A stretch of 64,000 nt of DNA from Pseudidiomarina donghaiensis (GTDB taxonomy: Bacteria; Pseudomonadota; Gammaproteobacteria; Enterobacterales; Alteromonadaceae), in the NCBI RefSeq assembly GCF_900116895.1, contig NZ_FPCF01000005.1, forward strand, positions 62,001-126,000, read 5' to 3'. Positions 53,993 through 64,000 of the stretch are shown here, one piece after another. Position numbers and translations under genes: made by a program. Below the pieces are notes generated by a model, which worked only from the letters and a program-made list of their open reading frames with translations, was not told where the DNA came from and ran no database searches. Numbering within the stretch: the first letter of the stretch is position 1; each line of letters begins with the position of its first letter.

Positions 53993-56050
53993 ATGAGTCA
54001 AAACCCTTTGCTCAGTGATTACCATTTACCGCCATTTTCTGCCATACAACCTGAGCACATAGTCGAAGCGATAACGCAACGAATTGCCGATTGTAAACAA
54101 ACCATCGAGCAGGTGGTTGCTGCGGGCGATTTTAGTTGGGAAGGGTTGGTTGAGCCGTTGGAGCAGGTTGACGACCTCTTGGAGCGCAGCTGGTCGCCAG
54201 TATCGCATTTAAACGCGGTGGTTAGCTCAGCCGACTTACGCGCTGCCCATGACCAGTGTTTGCCGCTATTGTCAGATTACGGCACCTTTGTTGGCCAGCA
54301 TGAAGGCTTGTATCAAGGGTTTAAAGCGTTACACGGCAGTGACAACTTTGCCAATTTAACGGAAGCACAGCGTAAGGTGGTTACCGACACGCTACGTGAC
54401 TTTGAATTGTCGGGTATTGCTCTGCCTCCTGAGAAGAAACAGCGGTACGCTGAAATTCAGACCAAACTATCTGAGTTGTCTTCGCAGTTTAGTAATCACT
54501 TATTGGATGCAACTGACGGCTGGCACTATTTAGTGACCGAAGAAGCCGAGTTAGCGGGCTTGCCTGAGAGTGCGCTTGCCGCAGCCAAAGCTGCTGCCGA
54601 AGAACATCAGCAACAAGGCTGGCGTTTTGGCTTAGATTTTCCGAGTTATTTGCCGGTTATGACTTACGCCGATAATCAAGAGTTACGCCGAGTGATGTAT
54701 GACGCCTTCTGCACTCGGGCGTCTGATCAAGGGCCTCAGGCTGGCCAATATGACAACAGTGCCATCATGGCGGAAACCTTGGCGCTGCGCCATGAACTAG
54801 CGCAGCTGCTTGAGTTTGACAATTATGCCGAACTTAGCTTGGCGACCAAAATGGCGGAATCGCCGGCACAGGTGGAGCAGTTTTTGCTGGACTTAGCGCA
54901 GCGCTCGCTACCACAAGCTCGCCAAGACTACCAAGAAGTGCTTGATTTTGCGCAGCAAAACTTTGGTGTCACACACCTAGAAGCCTGGGACGTTGCCTAT
55001 TACAGCGAAAAGCTAAAACAACAGCGTTATGCGATTTCTGATGAACAACTACGTCCATATTTTCCTGAGCAGCAGGTTGTTAGTGGCTTATTTAACGTGG
55101 TGCAGACGTTGTTTGGCTTGCGCATTGAAGAGCACGAAAATGTGGAGACCTGGCATCCTCAGGTACGTTACTTTGTCATTACTGATAACAACGGCGATGT
55201 ACGTGGTAGTTTCTTCCTTGATTTGTATGCACGCACGGGTAAACGCGGCGGCGCATGGATGGCTGAATGCGCGGTGCGTCGAATTACCGCACAACACCAA
55301 TTGCAGTTACCGGTGGCCTATTTGACCTGTAATTTTAATAAGCCTGTCGGCGGTAAGCCGGCGCTGTTTACCCATGATGAAGTGCTGACCTTGTTCCATG
55401 AATTTGGTCATGGGTTGCACCATATGCTCACCAAAGTAGATGTGGCTGGCGTGTCAGGTATTAACGGCGTGGCTTGGGATGCGGTTGAACTGCCGTCGCA
55501 GTTTCTAGAAAACTGGTGCTGGGAACCGGAAGCATTAGCGATGATTTCTGGTCACTATGAAACCGGTGAACCCTTGCCACAAGAGCTGCTTGATAACATG
55601 CTTGCTGCGCGCAACTTTCAGTCGGCCATGCAAATGGTTCGGCAGTTGGAGTTTAGCCTGTTCGATTTGCGCATACACCGTGACTACAACCCAGTGGATG
55701 GCGACACTATTCAGCAAACGCTTGATGCGGTTCGTGAGCGGGTTGCGGTACGTATGCCACCAGCGTATAACCGTTTTCAACATGGCTTTGGGCATATTTT
55801 TGCTGGCGGTTATGCGGCAGGTTACTACAGTTACAAGTGGGCCGAAGTATTGTCGGCAGACGCCTATTCGCGCTTTGAAGAAGAGGGCATTTTCAATCGT
55901 GATACCGGGCAGGACTTTCTTCGAGCCATATTAGAGCGTGGTGGTTCGCGTGATGCGATGGAGCTATTTAAAGAGTTTCGGGGGCGTGAGCCAAGTGTGG
56001 ATGCGCTGCTGCGCCACAGTGGTATTGTTAGCCTGGAACAACCCAGTTAA
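53993..56050 (+). CDS. prlC: Oligopeptidase A
   Basis: The start at 53993 (685 aa, MSQNPLLSDYHLPPF) follows GAGGAAG; an upstream in-frame codon at 53885 would run through the tandem repeats. Length fits PrlC (E. coli 680). This M3 family zinc peptidase has the motif TLFHEFGHGLHHML near residue 465, the second ligand region in AVELPSQFLENW, and the C-terminal substrate loop GHIFAGGYAAGYYSYKWAEV. It degrades small peptides including cleaved signal peptides in the cytoplasm. The 3' end overlaps the convergent DUF2970 gene by 23 bp. Confidence 0.96.
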   Translation: MSQNPLLSDYHLPPFSAIQPEHIVEAITQRIADCKQTIEQVVAAGDFSWEGLVEPLEQVDDLLERSWSPVSHLNAVVSSADLRAAHDQCLPLLSDYGTFVGQHEGLYQGFKALHGSDNFANLTEAQRKVVTDTLRDFELSGIALPPEKKQRYAEIQTKLSELSSQFSNHLLDATDGWHYLVTEEAELAGLPESALAAAKAAAEEHQQQGWRFGLDFPSYLPVMTYADNQELRRVMYDAFCTRASDQGPQAGQYDNSAIMAETLALRHELAQLLEFDNYAELSLATKMAESPAQVEQFLLDLAQRSLPQARQDYQEVLDFAQQNFGVTHLEAWDVAYYSEKLKQQRYAISDEQLRPYFPEQQVVSGLFNVVQTLFGLRIEEHENVETWHPQVRYFVITDNNGDVRGSFFLDLYARTGKRGGAWMAECAVRRITAQHQLQLPVAYLTCNFNKPVGGKPALFTHDEVLTLFHEFGHGLHHMLTKVDVAGVSGINGVAWDAVELPSQFLENWCWEPEALAMISGHYETGEPLPQELLDNMLAARNFQSAMQMVRQLEFSLFDLRIHRDYNPVDGDTIQQTLDAVRERVAVRMPPAYNRFQHGFGHIFAGGYAAGYYSYKWAEVLSADAYSRFEEEGIFNRDTGQDFLRAILERGGSRDAMELFKEFRGREPSVDALLRHSGIVSLEQPS

Positions 56051-56246
56051 CCACGAGCACTAGCGTAAGTACGAAAAGAATGACAAACACAGCGCCAATG
56101 GCGACATAAACCGCGGGATTACCGTGGTTGAAGTCGCGTTGGCGATTTTTATCCGATTGCACGCCAAAAAGTGCTGCTAGAACACTAACAACGATATCCC
56201 AGAAACGAGGCTTTTGCGGTTGTTGTTCGGGCTTGTGTTCGGACAT
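56028..56246 (-). CDS. DUF2970 family small membrane protein
   Basis: The 72-residue protein has the family signature SVLAALFGVQSDKNRQRDFNHG in the first half and one C-terminal membrane helix (YVAIGAVFVILFVLTLVLVV). Function is unknown. It overlaps the end of prlC by 23 bp on the opposite strand and lies 4 bp after the small exported protein gene. Confidence 0.87.
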   Translation of the reverse strand: MSEHKPEQQPQKPRFWDIVVSVLAALFGVQSDKNRQRDFNHGNPAVYVAIGAVFVILFVLTLVLVVNWVVPG

Positions 56247-56250
56247 GGCC

Positions 56251-56553
56251 TTAACCGCTTATTGGGCGGTTATAGTCGCGTTGGTTTGACTCACCGCTAG
56301 CAAAGAGCAGTTCAAATAAGTCGAGGAAGTGAAATTGGGTTGAGCGGCTCTTACCACTGAACCAACCGCCCCATGTCACACTTTGCTCAGGAGCTTGGCA
56401 GATAGATTGCGCCTCAACGTGTTCACTGTTTTTCATGAGCGCTTCGCACTCACTGACGGTTTTTGCTTGGTCATTTTGCCATGCATAAGCGGACGTTGCG
56501 CTGATGAGCACAAAGCCTGTTGCAACCATTACTGACATGAGTGACAGTTTCAT
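56251..56553 (-). CDS. Small exported protein of unknown function
   Basis: The start at 56553 (100 aa, MKLSLMSVMVATGFVLIS) follows GGAGG by six bases; a longer frame from 56613 has no site. After the signal peptide (cleavage near SAYA) the mature chain has two cysteines (SECEAL and QSICQA) that could form a disulfide, then an aromatic stretch HFLDLFELLF. No family recognised. It is upstream of DUF2970 and divergent from rpe. Confidence 0.72.
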   Translation of the reverse strand: MKLSLMSVMVATGFVLISATSAYAWQNDQAKTVSECEALMKNSEHVEAQSICQAPEQSVTWGGWFSGKSRSTQFHFLDLFELLFASGESNQRDYNRPISG

Positions 56554-56713
56554 GGATAACCTCCGCCTAATAATTGAGCTACTAAAATAGCAAGAAATAG
56601 ACCAATCTGCCAACTCTATTCGTTTATTTTTTGAAGCTTAATTCAGCATAAGCGTGGCAAGGGTTGCGCCACCTTTGGTACACTATGGCAACTTTGTGAC
56701 CGGCGAGGACATT

Positions 56714-57385
56714 ATGCGCGATTTTCTTATTGCTCCATCGATACTTTCAGCCGACTTTGCGCGATTAGGCGAAGAAGTCGAAAATGTGTTAGAAGCGGGC
56801 GCCGATGTCGTTCACTTTGATGTGATGGACAACCATTTTGTGCCGAACCTAACCATCGGCCCAATGGTGTGCAAAGCTTTACGGGATTACGGCATTGCCG
56901 CGCCAATTGATGTGCATTTAATGGTTCAGCCGGTGGACCGTATGATTGATGACTTCGCCAAAGCTGGCGCGTCCATCATTACCTTTCATCCAGAAGCTTC
57001 GACTCATATCGACCGGTCACTACAACAAATTAAAGACGCTGGCTGCCAAGCTGGCTTGGTGTTTAACCCAGCAACGCCACTGCATTACTTAGATTATGTG
57101 CTGGATAAAGTCGATGTCATTTTGTTGATGTCGGTGAACCCTGGCTTTGGCGGCCAGTCATTTATTCCAGCCACGCTGGATAAACTGCGCCAAGCACGAC
57201 AGCTTGTCGATGCCAGTGGTCGTGATATTCGTTTAGAAATTGACGGCGGTGTCAAAGTCGATAATATTGCGGAAATTGCCGCAGCTGGCGCCGATATGTT
57301 TGTCGCAGGATCTGCGATTTTTAACCAACCTGATTACGCAAAAGTGATTCGCGATATGCGCGAACAGCTTGCGTCTGTGTCGTAA
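56714..57385 (+). CDS. rpe: Ribulose-phosphate 3-epimerase
   Basis: The start at 56714 (223 aa, [15 protein letters not shown]) follows GCGAGG; upstream in-frame codons add about 20 non-conserved residues. This TIM-barrel enzyme interconverts ribulose-5-phosphate and xylulose-5-phosphate. Motifs: [18 protein letters not shown] near 35, [14 protein letters not shown] near 66, [15 protein letters not shown] near 139 and [12 protein letters not shown] near 174. It heads an apparent rpe-trpS-pabA unit; the gph gene found between rpe and trpS in E. coli is absent. Confidence 0.96.
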   Translation: MRDFLIAPSILSADFARLGEEVENVLEAGADVVHFDVMDNHFVPNLTIGPMVCKALRDYGIAAPIDVHLMVQPVDRMIDDFAKAGASIITFHPEASTHIDRSLQQIKDAGCQAGLVFNPATPLHYLDYVLDKVDVILLMSVNPGFGGQSFIPATLDKLRQARQLVDASGRDIRLEIDGGVKVDNIAEIAAAGADMFVAGSAIFNQPDYAKVIRDMREQLASVS

Positions 57386-57403
57386 AAAACGGACCCAACA
57401 ACC

Positions 57404-58408
57404 ATGAGTAAACCCATTGTATTAAGTGGCTGTCAGCCATCAGGACAACTTTCTATTGGCAACTACATTGGTGCTTTGCGCCAATGGGTAAACATGCAAG
57501 ACACTCACGACTGTCGGTTTATGCTGGTTGATTTGCACGCGATTACAGTACGCCAAGACCCAGTAGCATTGCGAGAGGCAACCCTCGACGGTTTAGCACT
57601 TTATATGGCCTGTGGTTTAGACCCAGAAAAAAGCGTTATTTTTGTGCAGTCTCATGTGCCAGAGCACGCGCAACTCGCTTGGATTTTGAATTGCTACACT
57701 CAAATGGGCGAGTTGAACCGCATGACCCAGTTCAAAGATAAGTCTGACCGTCATGCCAACAATATTAATGCCGGTTTGTTTACCTACCCAGCACTCATGG
57801 CTGCCGATATTTTGTTGTATCAAGCGAACGAAGTCCCGGTAGGCAACGACCAGAAGCAGCATCTTGAACTGGCGCGCGACGTGGCAACTCGATTCAACAA
57901 TATTTATGGCGATGTATTCACTATTCCAGACCCGTTTATTCCGGAAGTGGGTGCACGCGTGATGAGTCTGCAAGACCCGACCAAAAAAATGTCGAAATCG
58001 GACGATAACGTCAATAACTTTATTGGGTTGTTAGAAGACCCGAAAGTGATCACCAAAAAGTTAAAACGCGCAGTGACCGACTCAGACGAGCAAGCGCGAA
58101 TTTATTTTGATACCGAAGAAAAACCCGGCGTATCGAATCTATTGTCTATTCTGTCTGCGGCCACCGGGCGTACTATTGCCGACTTAGTGCCAGACTATGA
58201 AGACAAAATGTACGGCCATTTAAAGGGTGATACGGCCGCGGCAGTGGTTGCCATGTTAGAACCTGTGCAACAGCGCTATCACGAATTGCGAAACAATCGT
58301 GATTACTTAAACCAAGTGATGGCCAAAGGTGCGGACGCTGCCAGTGAGCATGCTGCACAAACGTTGCGCAAGGTGTACGACGTGATTGGGTTTGTACCGC
58401 GCCCATAA
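57404..58408 (+). CDS. trpS: Tryptophanyl-tRNA synthetase
   Basis: The 334-residue class I synthetase equals the E. coli length. The HIGH-equivalent is [13 protein letters not shown] near residue 13 and the KMSKS loop is [10 protein letters not shown] near 193. The [15 protein letters not shown] segment near 242 is also typical. It lies 18 bp after rpe and 3 bp before pabA, so the three are probably co-transcribed. Confidence 0.97.
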   Translation: MSKPIVLSGCQPSGQLSIGNYIGALRQWVNMQDTHDCRFMLVDLHAITVRQDPVALREATLDGLALYMACGLDPEKSVIFVQSHVPEHAQLAWILNCYTQMGELNRMTQFKDKSDRHANNINAGLFTYPALMAADILLYQANEVPVGNDQKQHLELARDVATRFNNIYGDVFTIPDPFIPEVGARVMSLQDPTKKMSKSDDNVNNFIGLLEDPKVITKKLKRAVTDSDEQARIYFDTEEKPGVSNLLSILSAATGRTIADLVPDYEDKMYGHLKGDTAAAVVAMLEPVQQRYHELRNNRDYLNQVMAKGADAASEHAAQTLRKVYDVIGFVPRP

Positions 58409-58411
58409 TTT

Positions 58412-58999
58412 ATGTTGTTACTCATCGACAACTATGACTCCTTTACCCACAATGTAGCTCGCTATTTTCGCGAGCTTGGTGCGGAAATAGACGTGGTGCG
58501 CAACGATCAAATAACGATTGATCAAATGCGTGCCCTGCCGTTAACAGGCATTGTCATATCGCCTGGGCCTTGCACGCCGAATGAAGCGGGTATTACCTTA
58601 GAAGCAATTCGCACCTTTGCTGGTAAGGTACCGATTCTTGGTGTGTGCTTGGGGCACCAGGCCATAGGCCAAGTGTTCGGCGCCCATGTGGTGCGGGCCA
58701 AGCAGGTTATGCACGGTAAAACCTCTCTGTTAGAAACGAGTCGTCAGGGGCTATTTGCAAACCTACCGCAAAGCTTTCGGGTGGCCCGCTATCATTCTCT
58801 GCTGTTAGCTGCCGACTCCATTCCGGAAACATTGATTGTTGATGCGTGGGTGACTAATGCTGAGGGTGAACGGGAAATTATGGCGGTGCATCATCGCGAT
58901 TTGCCTATTTGGGGGGTGCAATACCACCCAGAAGCGATTGAAAGTGAGTATGGGCATGACGTTTTTGAAAAATTTTTAACGCTTACCTATTCAGCATAA
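58412..58999 (+). CDS. pabA: Aminodeoxychorismate/anthranilate synthase glutamine amidotransferase subunit
   Basis: This 195-residue class I glutamine amidotransferase has catalytic C79 in GVCLGHQAIGQVFGA and the His-Glu pair in WGVQYHPEAIESEYG. It supplies ammonia to chorismate for p-aminobenzoate (folate) and possibly anthranilate; no trpE or pabB is in the window, so the partner is uncertain. The conserved TrpG/PabA regions include RYHSLLLAADSIP near 127. It is the third gene after rpe and trpS, 3 bp from trpS. Confidence 0.9.
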   Translation: MLLLIDNYDSFTHNVARYFRELGAEIDVVRNDQITIDQMRALPLTGIVISPGPCTPNEAGITLEAIRTFAGKVPILGVCLGHQAIGQVFGAHVVRAKQVMHGKTSLLETSRQGLFANLPQSFRVARYHSLLLAADSIPETLIVDAWVTNAEGEREIMAVHHRDLPIWGVQYHPEAIESEYGHDVFEKFLTLTYSA

Positions 59000-59011
59000 A
59001 ACCACCAGAAT

Positions 59012-59046
59012 TGAATACTTATGCACGCCTTGTGCAAATCCAGTTA
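59012..59046 (+). promoter_or_regulatory. Candidate pair of ArgR boxes upstream of astC
   Basis: TGAATACTTATGCA (59012-59025) matches the ARG-box core TGAATWWWWATTCA at 12 of 14 positions. A second, weak box TGCAAATCCAGTTA (59033-59046, 8 of 14) begins exactly 21 bases later, the usual spacing of paired ArgR boxes. Both lie upstream of the predicted promoter, where ArgR activates astC in enteric bacteria. Confidence 0.5.
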
Positions 59047-59083
59047 AGTTACCGTAATCCCCCGTTTTTTCTACGTCGCGAGC

Positions 59084-59112
59084 ACGACAGCGATGCTTTT
59101 TTCTGCGATAAT
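59084..59112 (+). promoter_or_regulatory. Candidate promoter of the ast cluster
   Basis: GATAAT (59107-59112) is preceded by TGc, making an extended -10, and ACGACA (59084-59089) lies exactly 17 bases upstream as a partial -35. Transcription would start near 59119, leaving a leader of about 60 bases. Confidence 0.5.
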
Positions 59113-59133
59113 ATGTACACAAAATAGTTCACC

Positions 59134-60392
<1,259 letters not shown>

Positions 60393-60436
60393 TTCTAGCT
60401 AACTTGGGCTAAGAAAAAGGAACGCGGAGACCTTAT

Positions 60437-62934
<2,498 letters not shown>

Positions 62935-62973
62935 GCCCTGATTTTGGCATAGCAAAGCGAGGAGTAGTTGGCA

Positions 62974-63387
62974 ATGGCTGCAGCAATGAAAGCAACAGTA
63001 AACTGGCGTGAAGGCTTGGTGTTTGACGCCACCTCGGGTTCTGGCCATGGCGTCACCATGGACGGCAACAAAGTAGATGCAGCAAGCCCTATGGAGCTGG
63101 TGTTAATGGCTGCTGGTGGCTGTTCATCGGTTGACGTGGTCAGCATTTTGGAAAAAGCGCGACAACAGGTGTCTGGTGTCCGCTGTGAAGTGAATGGCGA
63201 GCGTGCCGATGCGGTGCCGGCTGTTTTTACCAAAGTACATTTACATTTTGTGGTAAGCGGCCACAATGTTGCTGAAAAGCATGTGGAACGCGCTGTTGCA
63301 TTGTCTGCTGATAAATATTGCTCAGTTGCGAAAATGCTTGAAGCATCGGTCACAATAACTCACAGCTACAGCATTGAAGAAGAATAG
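62974..63387 (+). CDS. OsmC family protein (YhfA-like)
   Basis: I placed the start at the ATG at 62974 (137 aa), nine bases after GAGGAG; a TTG at 62968 would be too close. The OsmC fold is seen in ASPMELVLMAAGGCSSVDVV with Cys near 50 and a second Cys in SADKYCSVAKML near 114, the usual pair. Compared with the other OsmC gene in this window (40770) it is a distant paralogue with a different N-terminus. It lies 39 bp after astD and 11 bp before rlmJ; any link to arginine catabolism is unproven. Confidence 0.87.
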   Translation: MAAAMKATVNWREGLVFDATSGSGHGVTMDGNKVDAASPMELVLMAAGGCSSVDVVSILEKARQQVSGVRCEVNGERADAVPAVFTKVHLHFVVSGHNVAEKHVERAVALSADKYCSVAKMLEASVTITHSYSIEEE

Positions 63388-63398
63388 AAGGTACCCAA

Positions 63399-64000
63399 AT
63401 GAACTATCGGCATAGTTACCATGCCGGCAACTTTGCCGATGTTGTCAAACACGTCCTTCAATGTGTTGCGTTAGATTACCTGCAACAAAAAGATAAGCCG
63501 TTCTTTCTGCTCGATACCCACGCCGGTGTGGGCATGTATGACTTGCTTGGTGAGCAAGCGCAGAAAACGCTTGAGGCTGAACATGGCGTTGCGCGCTTGT
63601 TAGGGCGCGATGACCTACCAGCAGCGGTACAGCGTTATGTCAACATGGTGCGTAGCCACAACCCTGCTAACGAGCTGCGCTGGTATCCCGGCTCGCCTTG
63701 GTTCAGTGCGTCGCACCTACGTGCAAATGATCAACTGACCCTGTGCGAGCTGCACCCTCAAGATGCCCAAGAGCTCGGCGAAAATGTTCGTGAATTTCCT
63801 GCAGCGCGACAAATTAAGGTGCAAGCGAGCAATGGTTACGGCGCGATTAAAGCGCTACTGCCGCCGCCGCAGAAACGTGGCATGGTGCTCATTGACCCAC
63901 CGTTTGAGCAGCGGGATGAGTTTGAGCAAGTGGTACGCGCATTGCGCGAAGGTGTTAAACGTTGGGCTAACGGCATTTATGCGGTTTGGTACCCAATAAA
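63399..64000 (+). CDS. rlmJ: 23S rRNA (adenine2030-N6)-methyltransferase RlmJ (3' truncated)
   Basis: The frame from the ATG at 63399, after GAAGG, is open to the window end (200 complete codons). The N-terminus MNYRHSYHAGNFADVVKH is the RlmJ signature. The SAM-binding region is LLDTHAGVGMYDL near residue 42, and the catalytic motif is VLIDPPFEQRDEF near 164 (DPPF, as in N6-adenine methyltransferases). E. coli RlmJ has 280 residues, so about 80 are missing beyond the edge. Confidence 0.93.
   Translation, partial: MNYRHSYHAGNFADVVKHVLQCVALDYLQQKDKPFFLLDTHAGVGMYDLLGEQAQKTLEAEHGVARLLGRDDLPAAVQRYVNMVRSHNPANELRWYPGSPWFSASHLRANDQLTLCELHPQDAQELGENVREFPAARQIKVQASNGYGAIKALLPPPQKRGMVLIDPPFEQRDEFEQVVRALREGVKRWANGIYAVWYPI

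Overview
The window is a dense, mostly single-copy stretch of a gammaproteobacterial chromosome. The protein set and gene order fit Alteromonadales, most likely Idiomarinaceae (Idiomarina, Pseudidiomarina or a relative). This is inferred from recalled protein similarity and synteny: gppA-rhlB divergent from trxA-rho, ubiD-fre, rpe-trpS-pabA and astC-astA-astD. No genus search was possible. I see no rRNA, tRNA, CRISPR array, prophage or insertion sequence. No gene-free gap exceeds about 235 bases, and several convergent genes overlap at their 3' ends.

Layout. 1-3.8 kb: tail of a small hypothetical gene, tatD, a membrane diguanylate cyclase, and a magnesium-type hemB. 3.8-8.9 kb: the conserved gppA-rhlB / trxA-rho block and a membrane-anchored EEP-fold protein. 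9-11.2 kb: ubiD and fre. 11.2-16.3 kb: a TPP riboswitch followed by a TonB-dependent receptor, a PnuT-type permease, a small-molecule kinase and an MFS transporter, ended by a strong terminator. This reads as a thiamine salvage operon with one unexplained member. 16.3-18.7 kb: DUF3185, dps, trhO and a phosphatase-like lipoprotein. 18.8-28.3 kb: recC-recB-recD followed by the ribosome rescue factor arfB.

28.4-41.9 kb is more mixed: a lipoprotein Ntn-hydrolase (AHL/penicillin acylase family), sulfide:quinone oxidoreductase, a MaoC-type hydratase, a DUF3667 membrane protein gene that appears broken by an in-frame TGA and a frame change, a small basic coiled-coil exported protein, a WYL-family regulator that lacks its WYL domain, ogt, a two-domain universal stress protein divergent from an atypical Nramp-like transporter, an outer-membrane barrel, malic enzyme, OsmC, and a 2OG-Fe(II) oxygenase with a DUF488 gene.

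42.4-56.6 kb: an ExeM-type extracellular nuclease, glutamate dehydrogenase, a DUF3300 repeat protein, a lipoprotein, a Tag-family DNA glycosylase, glutathione reductase, a YgjP-like metallopeptidase, a DPP-IV-like lipoprotein peptidase and oligopeptidase A. 56.7-64 kb: rpe-trpS-pabA, then an arginine succinyltransferase (AST) catabolic cluster (astC-astA-astD) with an ArgR-box-like promoter region, an OsmC protein and the start of rlmJ.

The most notable signals are the riboswitch operon with an added MFS transporter, the DUF3667 pseudogene, the WYL-less regulator with a perfect palindrome beside it, the Nramp-like protein without the usual metal-binding motifs, and short tandem repeats that fall exactly on translation or promoter regions.
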